From: Massilia sp. Root133 | Lineage (GTDB): Bacteria; Pseudomonadota; Gammaproteobacteria; Burkholderiales; Burkholderiaceae_D | Direction: 5' to 3' | Assembly: GCF_001426525.1 (NCBI RefSeq) | Contig: NZ_LMEW01000007.1 | Span: 1-64,000, forward strand | Length of the DNA stretch: 64,000 nucleotides | Part shown: piece after piece, positions 38,052 through 47,687 of the stretch | Layout of the letters: each line of letters begins with the position of its first letter | Numbering within the stretch: position 1 is the first letter of the stretch | The notes under the pieces: generated by a model | What the model was told of the DNA's origin: nothing | Seen by the model: only the letters and a program-made list of their open reading frames with translations | The model's database searches: none | Position numbers and translations under genes: made by a program

Positions 38052-38837
38052 CTAGTCCAGCCATGAAGGCCGGCGTTTTTCGAGAAATGAGGCGACGCCC
38101 TCGCGCCCTTCGAGCGACGCGCGGATGACCGCGATGCGGTTGGCCGTGTCTTCCAGCAGCGCCTCCGTGACGGGTTCGCCCGCGATCTCGCGCACGAGCT
38201 TTTTCGCTTCGCGCACGGCGTTCGGGCTGTTGTTGGCCAGCGCCTGCACGATGCCGGCGACCTTCGTGTCGAGATCGGCGGCCGGCACGATCTCGTGCAC
38301 GAAGCCGATGCCGTGGGCTTCCTTCGCGTCGAAGCGTTCGGCCGTGAGGAAGTACCGGCGCGCGGCCTGCTCGCCCATCGCCTTGATCACGTACGGCGAG
38401 ATCGTCGCCGGGATCAGCCCGAGTTTTACCTCGGACAGGCAGAAGTTCGCCGTGTCGACGGCCACGACGACATCGCATGCGGCCACCAGGCCCATGCCGC
38501 CGGCGTAGCAGTCGCCCTGCACCTTCGCCACGACGGGCTTCGGGCACGTATACATCGTGCGCAGCATGTCGGCGAGGCGCATGGCGTCGGCGCGGTTTTC
38601 GCTGTCCGAATAACCGGCCATCTTCTTCATCCAGTTCAGGTCCGCGCCGGCGCAGAACGCGGGGCCGTTCGCGGCGAGCACGATGGCGCGCACGAGTTCA
38701 TTGCGTCCCAGTTCGTCGAAGGCGAGGGCCAGCTCCGCGATGCTTTGTTCGTTGAACGCGTTGCGCAGGTCGGGGCGGTTCAGCGTGACGTGGCCGATGC
38801 GGTCCGTGATGGTGACAGTCAGCGTTTGATAGTCCAT
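38052..38837 (-). CDS. liuC: methylglutaconyl-CoA hydratase (enoyl-CoA hydratase family)
   Basis: 261 residues, crotonase fold with NRPDLRNAFNEQSI, the oxyanion-hole segments NGPAFCAGADLNWMKKM and GDCYAGGMGLVAACDVVVA, and a C-terminal trimerisation helix. In this context, 10 bp after liuB, it is best read as LiuC, hydrating 3-methylglutaconyl-CoA to HMG-CoA. From sequence alone it could be another enoyl-CoA hydratase. It ends 21 bp before bioA. Confidence 0.9.
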   Translation of the reverse strand: MDYQTLTVTITDRIGHVTLNRPDLRNAFNEQSIAELALAFDELGRNELVRAIVLAANGPAFCAGADLNWMKKMAGYSDSENRADAMRLADMLRTMYTCPKPVVAKVQGDCYAGGMGLVAACDVVVAVDTANFCLSEVKLGLIPATISPYVIKAMGEQAARRYFLTAERFDAKEAHGIGFVHEIVPAADLDTKVAGIVQALANNSPNAVREAKKLVREIAGEPVTEALLEDTANRIAVIRASLEGREGVASFLEKRRPSWLD

Positions 38838-38847
38838 GTCCGTCTCC

Positions 38848-40455
38848 TCACATGCGGAACACGCCGAACTTCGTGTCCTCGATCGGCGCGTTCAGCGCGC
38901 TTGACAAGCCCAGGCCCAGCACCATGCGCGTATCGGCCGGATCGATCACGCCGTCGTCCCACAGGCGCGCGGTGGCGTAATACGGGTGGCCCTGGTGTTC
39001 GTACTGTTCCTTGATCGGCTGCTTGAATGCGGCTTCCTCGTCCGCACTCCACTGGCCGCCGCGTGCCTCGATGCCGTCGCGCTTGACGGTCGCCAGCACC
39101 GACGCCGCCTGGTCGCCGCCCATCACGGAGATGCGCGCATTGGGCCACATCCACAGGAAGCGCGGCGAGAAGGCGCGGCCGCACATGCCGTAGTTACCGG
39201 CGCCGAACGAGCCGCCGATGATCACGGTGAACTTGGGCACCGACGCCGTCGCGACCGCGGTGACCATCTTCGCGCCGTTGCGGGCAATGCCTTCGTTTTC
39301 GTATTTGCGGCCGACCATGAAGCCGGTGATGTTCTGCAGGAAGACGAGCGGGATTTTTCTCTGGCAGCACAGCTCGATGAAGTGCGTGCCCTTCAGCGCG
39401 GATTCCGAGAACAGGATGCCGTTGTTGGCGATGATTCCGACCTTCATGCCGAAGATGTGGGCAAAGCCGCAAACGAGCGTCGTGCCGTATCTCGCCTTGA
39501 ATTCGTCGAACTCGCTGCCGTCGACAATGCGCGCGATGACTTCGCGCACGTCGAACGGTTTGCGGGTGTCGACAGGAATGACGCCGTACAGCTCTTCCGG
39601 CGCGTATTTCGGCTCGGTGCTTTGACGCAGCGCACCCTGCCGGGGCTTGGTGCGGTTCAGGTTCGAGACAATGGTTCTCGCGAGCGCCAGCGCGTGCGTA
39701 TCGTCCTGCGCGAGGTGGTCGGCCACGCCGGACAGGCGCGTGTGGACATCGCCGCCGCCGAGGTCTTCGGCCGTAACGACTTCGCCCGTCGCCGCCTTCA
39801 CGAGCGGGGGGCCGCCCAGGAAGATCGTGCCCTGTTCCTTGACGATGATGGATTCGTCGCTCATCGCCGGCACGTACGCGCCGCCCGCCGTGCAGGAGCC
39901 CATCACGACGGCGATCTGCGGGATGCCTTTCGATGACAGGTTGGCCTGGTTATAGAAGATGCGGCCGAAGTGGTCACGGTCGGGGAACACGTCGTCCTGG
40001 TTCGGCAGGTTGGCGCCGCCCGAGTCGACGAGGTAGATGCAGGGCAGGTTGTTCTGCTCGGCGATCTCCTGCGCGCGCAGGTGCTTTTTGACCGTCATCG
40101 GGTAGTACGTGCCGCCCTTGACGGTGGCGTCGTTACAGACGATCACGCATTCCTGGCCAGCGACGCGGCCGATGCCCGTGATGATGCCGGCGGCAGGGGC
40201 CGCATCGTCGTACATGGCGTACGCGGCCATCTGGGAGAATTCGAGGAACGGGGTGCCCGGATCGAGCAGCATCTGCACGCGCTCGCGCGGCAGCAGCTTG
40301 CCGCGCGCGACATGCTTGGCGCACGCGGCCTCGCCGCCGCCCTTGGCGACCTGCGCCACCTTGGCGCGCAAGTCGTCGACGAGGGTTTGCATGGCGGCGG
40401 CGTTGGCTTTGAAATCTTCGCTGCGCGGGTTGAGTTTCGTGTCGATCTGGGGCAT
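38848..40455 (-). CDS. liuB: methylcrotonyl-CoA carboxylase beta subunit (carboxyltransferase)
   Basis: 535 residues, the usual length. N- and C-carboxyltransferase halves, with [50 protein letters not shown] and, in the C half, [29 protein letters not shown] is typical of MCC beta against propionyl-CoA carboxylase. It accepts CO2 from biotin on LiuD. liuA (isovaleryl-CoA dehydrogenase), which usually precedes it, is not in this window. Confidence 0.94.
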   Translation of the reverse strand: MPQIDTKLNPRSEDFKANAAAMQTLVDDLRAKVAQVAKGGGEAACAKHVARGKLLPRERVQMLLDPGTPFLEFSQMAAYAMYDDAAPAAGIITGIGRVAGQECVIVCNDATVKGGTYYPMTVKKHLRAQEIAEQNNLPCIYLVDSGGANLPNQDDVFPDRDHFGRIFYNQANLSSKGIPQIAVVMGSCTAGGAYVPAMSDESIIVKEQGTIFLGGPPLVKAATGEVVTAEDLGGGDVHTRLSGVADHLAQDDTHALALARTIVSNLNRTKPRQGALRQSTEPKYAPEELYGVIPVDTRKPFDVREVIARIVDGSEFDEFKARYGTTLVCGFAHIFGMKVGIIANNGILFSESALKGTHFIELCCQRKIPLVFLQNITGFMVGRKYENEGIARNGAKMVTAVATASVPKFTVIIGGSFGAGNYGMCGRAFSPRFLWMWPNARISVMGGDQAASVLATVKRDGIEARGGQWSADEEAAFKQPIKEQYEHQGHPYYATARLWDDGVIDPADTRMVLGLGLSSALNAPIEDTKFGVFRM

Positions 40456-40495
40456 CGGATCCTGTCTCCTGCTGTTCGCGGCTTGTGGCGCGGTT

Positions 40496-40939
40496 TTATT
40501 CAGGGAAACTGCCGTCCACATAGAACCACCGCATCTTGCCACCCACGGCAGGGTCCGGCTCGCGCAGGAACCGGCTGACTTCATGCAACCGGTGGGCGCG
40601 GCCGTGGACCTTGAAGCGGGCGACGAATTCGACGGTGTCTTCGTTGGGTTGTTCCGGCAGGTCTGCTTTACGTTGACGTAAACGTAAAGCAGATTTTATC
40701 TCAAGTCCGAGCCACTGCACCTTTTGGTTTTGGTCGATGATCGGTTCCGTTGGCCGCGTGCTGGGGTGCCAGGTCGCGCGCAGATAGGCCTCGTCCCGCA
40801 TCACGAAGGCCGTGTAGCGGGAACGCATCAATGCCTCGGCCGTCGGCGGCATTTCCGCGCCGGCGATGAAGGGACCGCAGCAGCGCATGATCGACGGGCC
40901 GCCGCAAGGACAGGGGAGAGGCTTCGCAGGAGTAGACAT
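40496..40939 (-). CDS. ychJ: YchJ/UPF0225 family protein with SEC-C-like zinc motif
   Basis: 147 residues. An N-terminal Cys cluster ([16 protein letters not shown]) binds zinc in SEC-C-like modules; [25 protein letters not shown] and [20 protein letters not shown] are the YchJ NTF2-like core. Function is unknown. A perfect 12-bp inverted repeat in the gene encodes the basic insert [12 protein letters not shown] near residues 83-94, where relatives (from memory) have a shorter loop. It lies 40 bp upstream of liuB on the same strand. Confidence 0.85.
   Translation of the reverse strand: MSTPAKPLPCPCGGPSIMRCCGPFIAGAEMPPTAEALMRSRYTAFVMRDEAYLRATWHPSTRPTEPIIDQNQKVQWLGLEIKSALRLRQRKADLPEQPNEDTVEFVARFKVHGRAHRLHEVSRFLREPDPAVGGKMRWFYVDGSFPE
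40663..40692. repeat. coding palindrome inside ychJ
   Basis: CTGCTTTACGTT (40663-40674), 6-nt loop, AACGTAAAGCAG (40681-40692). The arms match perfectly over 12 bp, and the reading frame stays open through it. The sequence is unrelated to the CCCCGC-type REPINs of this window. Confidence 0.9.
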
Positions 40940-41348
40940 GGCGGCAATTATCCGCCATTTCCGGGGGCTGGGTGGGCGGGGCTTTTATACGGGATAGCAG
41001 CAGATGAGCTGCGTTTGATGCATCTGCGCAGATCTTTTGCCGAAAATAAATGAACTGCTCATTAAGTGGGCGAAGAAATTTTTTGTTTCTGGGGACCTAC
41101 GGTGGCTGTTCTATAACTTTTCCCTGCAATTATGTCGAAAACTGATGCAGGAATGACACGAACTGTCTGGATGATTACATATTGATAACATTCTGATAAA
41201 CCGACATTCATGTAAGCGGTTTAGACAAAGGTAGCTTTGTGCCGGAAAAAATTGTTACTGAAAGACACGTTCTTTTCAATAAGTTTAAACTGCAAGGTAT
41301 CATTGTCGACCATGTATTAACCCATTGAGCTAGATGGAATCGAATCCC
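40940..41348. other. AT-rich gap upstream of vgrG
   Basis: About 400 bp with no ORF of coding character. The base composition drops sharply from about 41050 on, marking the left edge of the T6SS cassette. It must hold the divergent promoters of ychJ-liu and vgrG. I see no convincing sigma54 site (GG-N10-GC), integrase or direct repeat. Confidence 0.5.
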
Positions 41349-43886
41349 ATGAGTGAAGTGAGCCAGGTAAAAGGTGTTTTGTTTGGGAAACTCGGTCAGG
41401 ACAGACGGCTGTTGAAGTTGGATACCTCCCTCGGCTCCGATACCTTGTTGCCGCAACGGGCGCATGGGGTCGACCGCATCAGCGAAGGATTCGATTACAC
41501 GGTTGACTTGTTGTCGCTCGACGCCGATATCGAACTCAAGCAACTGATCGCACAGGAAGTCACTCTTTGGATACTGCAGACCGACGCGACCTATTTACCT
41601 GTCCATGGCTATGTTCACACGGCCAAAAAATTGGGCAGCGACGGGCAACTCTCGGCGTACCAGATCCAATTCTCGGGTTGTATCCACTTTCTCAGGTTCC
41701 GCAAGGATGCGCGCATCTGGCAGGATAAAAATGCCGAGGACATCATCGCCGACGTATTGAACGGCCATCCCCAGTGCCAAGGACGATTCAGGTTCGAACT
41801 GACGCAGCCAGCCCGACCTCGTTCTTACTGCACCCAGTATGAAACGGACTGGCACTTCGTCATGCGCATGATGGAGAGCGAAGGATGGTATGCGTACTTT
41901 GAACAGGCGTCCGACGGCAGTGGCCATCAATGGATCATCACCGATTCCGTGGGAAACCTGAAGTCGCGTCATCCCGAAGACATCGCTTTCCATCGCGCCG
42001 GTACCAACGATGAAGTCGACAAAATTGTTCAGTGGGGCACCACCCGAACGCTTTTGAACAGCCAACTTTCAACAAAGACGTTCGACTACAAGGCGCCGCG
42101 CAATATCAGCGAAACCGGCATGCAAATTCTTCCGGATCACGGAAGCATCCCAGCGCAGCTGGAGGTTTACGAATATACCGGTGCCTATACGAACTCGGGT
42201 GTCGAGCATGGGACGGACCAGTCTCGCGTGCGCGTGCAGGAATGGGAGTCTCGCGCCAAGCGGTTTTTTGGCACGTCGGGTGTCCGCCATTTGCCGGTGG
42301 GCCGGTGGTTCACGCTCACCCATCATCCGGCACATGATGAAGTCGCCGATGAAGACCGCCAGTTCGTGGTGTTGAATGTCGAATGGGCTATCGAAAACAA
42401 TTTGCCTCTTTCCAAGACACAGAAGGCGTTTTCGGGGAGCCTGAGAGGCCATCTACTCAAATTTGCTGCGGATGCGGGCTTGTCCGGTGTCGATAACGAG
42501 GTTCCTGGCGCTGAGAGCAGCCGCACGGGTCACTGCTTCAACCGTTTCGAGGTACAACGGCGCACCGTGGAATACCGCAGCCCGTTCAACCATGTCAAGC
42601 CGTCGATGCATGCGCAGACGGCGACCGTGGTCGGGCCTGCCGATGAAGAAATCTATACCGATAACCTGAACCGGGTGAAAGTGCGCTTTCATTGGGACCG
42701 GCTCAACCCAGGCGATGAAAAGGCATCCTGCTGGGTACGGGTCAGCTATCCGAACGCGGGTGAAGGATGGGGCGCCGTCCATGTGCCGCGCATCGGCCAG
42801 GAAGTGATCATCACCTTTCTCGATGGGGACGCAGACCGGCCGATCATCACAGGACGTATCTACAATGGCGAGCAGGCGCCGCATTGGCATAGCGACGGCC
42901 GCCTGTCCGGCTACAAATCGAAAGAATACAAAGGCGCCGGGTTCAATCAGCTGGTCATGGATGACACATCCGAACAGAGCCGGGCGCAGCTGTTCAGCAG
43001 TCACGCGAATGCGCAGCTCACTCTCGGCTATCTGATTGGTCAGCAGGGGAACAATCGTGCCGGTTTTTATGGCTCCGGTTTTGCACTCAATTCGGACGCG
43101 TACGGCGCCATTACAACGCAACAGGGGCTGTATATCAGCACCTATGGCAGGCCAGGGCCGAAAGGTTCGCAACTGGACGTCCGCGAGGCACGTGACCAAT
43201 TGAAGGAAGCGCAGGAGCTGACGAAAAACCTGTCGGACGTCGCCGAGAAGTCCAGTGCCGAGGCGCTGCCAGGACAAGAGGCCCTCCAGGAATTCGTCGA
43301 CGCTACCCAGGCGCAGTATAACGGGCCTGGCCAAGAGGAGGCCAACCGTTTTGCCGATCCTCTGCTGCTGATTGCCTCTCCCGCTGGTATCGGGTTGAGT
43401 ACGCCCAAAAGCACGCACATTCATAGCAGCGACCAGATGACGATGTCGTCGGGTGCCGACACCAATCTGGCCGTAGGCAAGAGTCTGATTGCCAGCATCA
43501 AGGAAAAAATCAGCCTGTTCGCCTACAACGCGGGTATCAAGCTGTTTGCCGCCAAGGGGAAAGTCGAAGTGCAAGCCCAGAATGGCGACATCGACATTAT
43601 CGCGGAGAAGGTGTTGCGACTATTGTCGGCTACCGACCGGATCGAAATCTTCGCCAAGAAAGAGGTAGTGATCGGCGCCGACGGCTCCGCGATCAAGATC
43701 AATGGCTCGGGAATCACCGACATGACGAGTGGTAAGCGCATCATCCACACGTCCGAGCTTTCCGTACCAGGGCCGCAGACGACAGCGTATTCGCTACCCA
43801 CGCTTCCCAAGGAAGTTTGCCTTGAATGCCTGAAAAAGCGCGCGAAGCAGCGTAGCGCGTTCGTGAACAAAGGAGCGCAGCAATGA
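41349..43886 (+). CDS. vgrG: VgrG spike protein of the type VI secretion system
   Basis: 845 residues. gp27-like base (about 1-400, with DYTVDLLSLDADIELKQLIAQ and YCTQYETDWHFVMRMMESEGWYAYFE), gp5 OB domain (about 430-520, with NRVKVRFHWDR, WVRVSYPNAGEGWG and RIGQEVIITFLDGDADRPIITGRIYN), then a needle with a DUF2345-type beta repeat (about 660-800, KGKVEVQAQNGDIDIIAE). The C-terminus (PKEVCLECLKKRAKQ) shows no effector domain. It forms the trimeric tip of the Hcp tube. An in-frame ATG at 41334 is an alternative start. It overlaps the adaptor gene by ATGA. Confidence 0.93.
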   Translation: MSEVSQVKGVLFGKLGQDRRLLKLDTSLGSDTLLPQRAHGVDRISEGFDYTVDLLSLDADIELKQLIAQEVTLWILQTDATYLPVHGYVHTAKKLGSDGQLSAYQIQFSGCIHFLRFRKDARIWQDKNAEDIIADVLNGHPQCQGRFRFELTQPARPRSYCTQYETDWHFVMRMMESEGWYAYFEQASDGSGHQWIITDSVGNLKSRHPEDIAFHRAGTNDEVDKIVQWGTTRTLLNSQLSTKTFDYKAPRNISETGMQILPDHGSIPAQLEVYEYTGAYTNSGVEHGTDQSRVRVQEWESRAKRFFGTSGVRHLPVGRWFTLTHHPAHDEVADEDRQFVVLNVEWAIENNLPLSKTQKAFSGSLRGHLLKFAADAGLSGVDNEVPGAESSRTGHCFNRFEVQRRTVEYRSPFNHVKPSMHAQTATVVGPADEEIYTDNLNRVKVRFHWDRLNPGDEKASCWVRVSYPNAGEGWGAVHVPRIGQEVIITFLDGDADRPIITGRIYNGEQAPHWHSDGRLSGYKSKEYKGAGFNQLVMDDTSEQSRAQLFSSHANAQLTLGYLIGQQGNNRAGFYGSGFALNSDAYGAITTQQGLYISTYGRPGPKGSQLDVREARDQLKEAQELTKNLSDVAEKSSAEALPGQEALQEFVDATQAQYNGPGQEEANRFADPLLLIASPAGIGLSTPKSTHIHSSDQMTMSSGADTNLAVGKSLIASIKEKISLFAYNAGIKLFAAKGKVEVQAQNGDIDIIAEKVLRLLSATDRIEIFAKKEVVIGADGSAIKINGSGITDMTSGKRIIHTSELSVPGPQTTAYSLPTLPKEVCLECLKKRAKQRSAFVNKGAQQ

Positions 43887-44803
43887 AGATTGCGCCGTTG
43901 GAAGTCTCCACTTTCGAGTCGAACCTGGCGACTGCTTTCGATAACCAGAACCTTACCTGCTACGCGATCATCGACAAGGCACAGGACAAGACGCTGCTTG
44001 AGAAATTCGAAAAAGGTGGGATTGGTGTGCGTGGTAAGTGCATGCTGCCGGCGGCGCTGGATTCCGAAGCGGAAGACTATGCGCCGTATCTGCTGGAGCT
44101 GTCGCCGCTTGCAGCGGATTCGGAAATCTGGCCTTCCATTCTTCGTGCAGGCGCTGAGCATCCAGCCAGCTTTACCTTACTGGCGAGCCGATTTTCCTTC
44201 GATACGCTGTGGGAGCATCTCGCGGCGTTTACTGAAATCCTGCTGCCCGACGATACCGACATGATCTTCGCGTTCTGGGATCCCGCCGTGCTCGGAACCC
44301 TGACCGGGCAGGCAAGCGATCTCACGTTGCACGTCCCAGCGCCGGTGCTGAGCGAGCGCCAGCGAGCGCGTCTGTTGCTGGGCATCTCGGTGTGGTGGTA
44401 TTGGGACCGGGACGGAAATCCTCAACAGATTCTGCCCAGGACCAATGCCGAGGCAGCCGCTGCGCATCTGGTCAGTTTGCCGCTCAAGCTTACTCAAGTG
44501 CAGGTAGACATGTTGGTAGAAGCTGGCGTGCCTGATCAATTGTTATCAATGGTCATGGAAAACCAGCCTCAATTACTTTGGGATATTCCTGTTTCGCAGC
44601 GCTACCGAGTAATTGAGCAGCATTTGCTCGATGCGCGAAAACTAAAAATATTCGGAATGCGTGACATTTTGAACTACACATGCTCGGCGTTGATTTATGC
44701 GGATGCGCTCCACACCGACGTAAATATCGTCGCATTGCTAGAGCAAGTTAAGGATGGAAAAATCAGTTTTGATAAGGCAATGGAGCAGTTCCCGAGAACC
44801 TAG
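43883..44803 (+). CDS. DUF4123 T6SS adaptor/chaperone (Tap/TEC)
   Basis: 306 residues. The N-terminal DUF4123 domain covers about residues 20-150 (TCYAIIDKAQD, YAPYLLELSP, LFTEILLPDDT-type segments, FAFWDPAVL) and is followed by a helical C-region (about 200-300). DUF4123 proteins load a specific effector onto the VgrG encoded next to them and are not secreted. The start overlaps vgrG by 4 bp, so the two are translated together. The likely cargo is the Tle1 protein two genes downstream. Confidence 0.88.
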   Translation: MKIAPLEVSTFESNLATAFDNQNLTCYAIIDKAQDKTLLEKFEKGGIGVRGKCMLPAALDSEAEDYAPYLLELSPLAADSEIWPSILRAGAEHPASFTLLASRFSFDTLWEHLAAFTEILLPDDTDMIFAFWDPAVLGTLTGQASDLTLHVPAPVLSERQRARLLLGISVWWYWDRDGNPQQILPRTNAEAAAAHLVSLPLKLTQVQVDMLVEAGVPDQLLSMVMENQPQLLWDIPVSQRYRVIEQHLLDARKLKIFGMRDILNYTCSALIYADALHTDVNIVALLEQVKDGKISFDKAMEQFPRT

Positions 44804-44874
44804 CGGAAGATTGCTTGGACCGTTTTTGTTCAGTTTAAAAAATCGCCAGTTAAGTGAAAGATTAAGAGCCTACT

Positions 44875-45372
44875 ATGCGTGAGCTGAGGAAAAAATCTGA
44901 CGGACCTGAACTTTTATTTCCTCGTAGGCGTGTTGCGCTTAAGGTAATTATGTCAGGTCTTTTAATGCCGCTAGCAGCGTGCGGGCAAGGAGTAAAAAAT
45001 ATGCAGGACTACACCGTATTAGACGTAGAGGCGTTTTCAAATCTTGATCGACCGATAAGCGATATTATGTTTAACGGTGAAGATCTTGGGGTTATGAATA
45101 AATATGGTGGCACTGGTCTAATTACAGGCGTACGTATTCCTTTTGGCGTACAGACCCTAACTTGGACGCTAGGGGGGCCAGAAGGCACTCCGCGAAATGG
45201 AGAGCACATGAAAATAAAGAATACGTTAATTATTTCGCCTGAGCAAATTCCAGCGGGAACCAAGTATTTAGGGCTGCATCTCTACCCGGACGATACTGCC
45301 GAGGTTACATTTTCGGATTCTATGCCGGAAAGGACCGCTCGCGGGAAAAAAATAAAAGCCGCGAGAAAGTAA
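44875..45372 (+). CDS. lipoprotein, probable Tle1 immunity protein (Tli1-like)
   Basis: 165 residues. A basic N-region (FPRRRVALK) and hydrophobic stretch end in a lipobox (LAAC, Cys36), so the mature protein is a periplasm-facing lipoprotein. The body is beta-rich (DRPISDIMFNGEDLGVMN, TWTLGGPEG, YLGLHLYPDDTAEVTF), resembling small DUF3304-like lipoproteins seen beside T6SS lipases. Its stop is directly followed by the Tle1 start with no gap. Known Tli1 proteins are periplasmic lipoproteins that block Tle1 from sister cells; the role here is inferred from position and localisation. Confidence 0.65.
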   Translation: MRELRKKSDGPELLFPRRRVALKVIMSGLLMPLAACGQGVKNMQDYTVLDVEAFSNLDRPISDIMFNGEDLGVMNKYGGTGLITGVRIPFGVQTLTWTLGGPEGTPRNGEHMKIKNTLIISPEQIPAGTKYLGLHLYPDDTAEVTFSDSMPERTARGKKIKAARK

Positions 45373-47418
45373 ATGGAGAAGCACGACAAATTAATCGCTG
45401 CTCAGAGTTCGAACCGCGACGCACCTGATGCGAAGCCAAGTCCCAAACAGAACTGCTCGGATGTAGTTAATATTAGCGTGTTCTTTGATGGAACTGGAAA
45501 TAACAAATCCGTTGACGAACCCTTAATGAGATGGAGTAATCCTGCTCGTCTATGGCGAGCAACGCAATATCTTGTCGATGACGACGATAGTTCTAACTAT
45601 GCAATCTATGTGTCTGGAGTTGGAACTCCTTTTAATGGCACGGCAACCGACTGGATAGATAAGAAATTGATGAAAATCCAGGACGGGGATGTAGCAGGTC
45701 TCGGCGCTGGTGCTGGCGGAACACGTCGAACGGATTATGGCGAGGCAAGAGTCAATGATCGCCTACGCAAAGTACTATCGCAAAGCGCTGCAAAATTGAA
45801 TCTTTCCTTGCAACCCTATATTGAAAAAGGCAAACCTGCAAATATCAAGGAGCTTGCCAAGGCTCTAGAGGCGCACGGTCTCATCACTATAATTAACCTT
45901 TCAATTTTTGGCTTCTCGCGTGGGGCGGCGCTGGCGCGTGCTTTTAGCAACGAAATGTTAAAACAAACAGCCCGTGGTCCGGACGGAGTCCTTCGTTATA
46001 ACGGTGTGCCGATTCGGTTCAATTTTATGGGGTTATTCGATACGGTCGCATCATTCGGGGCACCAGCAAAAAATGCCGACATGCCATTTGATGAGAAGAA
46101 TCTTGTCGTTCCACAGGCAATCGAGCGCTGTGTTCATTTTGTCGCTGCGCACGAGTTGCGCTTTTCCTTTCCTGTCGATCTTATTCGCAAAGATGGCAAG
46201 CTCATGCCAAATTGGACGGAAACGGCTTATCCTGGCGCCCACTCCGATGTTGGAGGGGGGTATGAGCCTGTCTGCCAAGGAATCTCGAATAATTATGCAC
46301 GCATTCCCATGCGGGATATGATGCACGAAGCCGTAAAAAGCGGAGTCCGGTTGGTTGACTATGACGATATCAAGAAAATTGACGCCGTAGTTTTTCGCTC
46401 GCGTTTTGAGATCATGCCTGATACTCTTAATGCCTATGCGAAATATATGAATTTAATAGGATCGCATGCGACCGTGGAGCAATCTGTAACGGCTCATATG
46501 AAAGCACTATATTCTGCGTGGGGTACGATGACTCGGCGAAAAATAAAGACACCCGATCTGATTGAGGCAGAGAGTCGAAGCGGCACCTTCAAAAAAGTCG
46601 GCCATCCGGGTATCGCTGCCGAAGCCGATGCATTTTTGGCTACAGAGGCGATTGAGCAAAAAATTCAAAATAAATCGCCACTAAGTCCTCTGCCGCGCGC
46701 AATGAATGTAGAGTACAGATTAAATGGTTTTGTGGTCCTTCCTGCAAAATGGCGGCTCGACGCCTGGCAGGCGACTGCGGCCGAACCAACGCTTAATTTT
46801 ATACAGTTCTATGTGCACGACTCAAAGGCCGGCTTTCTGCATGCTCTTGAACCATTCAGCTACTTTACTGCGCGCGGAATGGCTGAATCGTCACGGAACG
46901 TGTTGGCGCGGGGGCTGGACTGGATGGACGATACTCTGACCGCTATTAAGAATGGCGTGGTCAAGGTGTATCATCGCGCCGAGGGTGTCGTTGTCGAAAC
47001 CTGGGAAGAAGGCAAGCTGATCGCCACACACACTTATCGAGTTGGCGAGAAGTTCGTCGTCGATACCGTCCGCGCCGGCGTCAATTACACGGTCGAGGTT
47101 TATCAGACCAGCAAGCAGGTGATTATTTCAACAGTCAAGCGGGGCCAGCAAATGGTGATCACGTCGATCGACATGGCCAAGAAACAGGCCAGTGCCGCAA
47201 CAGAGGCGACTCAGAAAAAAGCGGCCGAGTTGGCGGATGCCACCCAGCGAAAGGTCGGGGAATTTGCGGATGCAACGCAAAAAATGGCTAATGAAGTCGG
47301 TAATCAGATATACAACGGCGCAGCGGGCGCGGCCAGAAGCGTGGGAGAGGCTGTAGATACGGGCATGCAAGCAGTGGAAGAAGGTTGGCATTCCGTGCGT
47401 TCGGCGATTGGTATCTAG
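45373..47418 (+). CDS. tle1: Tle1-family T6SS phospholipase effector (DUF2235)
   Basis: 681 residues. DUF2235 alpha/beta-hydrolase with SVFFDGTGNN at 35-44, nucleophile elbow GFSRG at 180-184 (Ser182), Asp223 in LFDTVASFG and His290 in PGAHSDVGGGY, the Ser-Asp-His triad of Tle1 lipases. These cut phospholipids in the target periplasm. It has no signal peptide, fitting delivery by VgrG. From about residue 535 on there is a non-catalytic tail: beta-rich repeats (VVVETWEEGKLIATHTYRVGEKF), then 11-residue helical repeats (EATQKKAAELADATQRKVGE) like apolipoprotein or LEA segments. Base composition is clearly lower in GC than the flanks. Confidence 0.92.
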   Translation: MEKHDKLIAAQSSNRDAPDAKPSPKQNCSDVVNISVFFDGTGNNKSVDEPLMRWSNPARLWRATQYLVDDDDSSNYAIYVSGVGTPFNGTATDWIDKKLMKIQDGDVAGLGAGAGGTRRTDYGEARVNDRLRKVLSQSAAKLNLSLQPYIEKGKPANIKELAKALEAHGLITIINLSIFGFSRGAALARAFSNEMLKQTARGPDGVLRYNGVPIRFNFMGLFDTVASFGAPAKNADMPFDEKNLVVPQAIERCVHFVAAHELRFSFPVDLIRKDGKLMPNWTETAYPGAHSDVGGGYEPVCQGISNNYARIPMRDMMHEAVKSGVRLVDYDDIKKIDAVVFRSRFEIMPDTLNAYAKYMNLIGSHATVEQSVTAHMKALYSAWGTMTRRKIKTPDLIEAESRSGTFKKVGHPGIAAEADAFLATEAIEQKIQNKSPLSPLPRAMNVEYRLNGFVVLPAKWRLDAWQATAAEPTLNFIQFYVHDSKAGFLHALEPFSYFTARGMAESSRNVLARGLDWMDDTLTAIKNGVVKVYHRAEGVVVETWEEGKLIATHTYRVGEKFVVDTVRAGVNYTVEVYQTSKQVIISTVKRGQQMVITSIDMAKKQASAATEATQKKAAELADATQRKVGEFADATQKMANEVGNQIYNGAAGAARSVGEAVDTGMQAVEEGWHSVRSAIGI

Positions 47419-47420
47419 AA

Positions 47421-47687
47421 ATGGCCCTTGCAATTGTCCGGCTTGGAGACAAGACGACACATGGCGGTGTTGTGATTACTGCATCGCCGGTGCATACGTT
47501 GCGCGGTATTGGCATCGCTCGCAAGGGAGACATGGTTTCATGCCCACTACCGGGGCACGGGATGAATGAGATCGTTGAAGGTTGCCTTGTGTTCAGTGTC
47601 GGTGGCCGCAGCGTGGCGCTGCACGGCCACAAAACCGCATGCGGCTGCTCGCTGATTGCCAGCGCTATCGATGCAACCCAAGGGTAA
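47421..47687 (+). CDS. PAAR-domain spike tip protein
   Basis: 88 residues, a bare PAAR domain: IVRLGDKTTHGGVVITASP, GIARKGDMVSCPLPGHGMNEIVEGC, VALHGHKTACGCSLI. The His and Cys residues that hold the tip zinc are present. It sharpens the VgrG spike and can carry effectors. It starts 2 bp after the tle1 stop, closing the cassette vgrG-tap-tli-tle1-PAAR. The start at 47421 gives the compact domain. Confidence 0.92.
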   Translation: MALAIVRLGDKTTHGGVVITASPVHTLRGIGIARKGDMVSCPLPGHGMNEIVEGCLVFSVGGRSVALHGHKTACGCSLIASAIDATQG

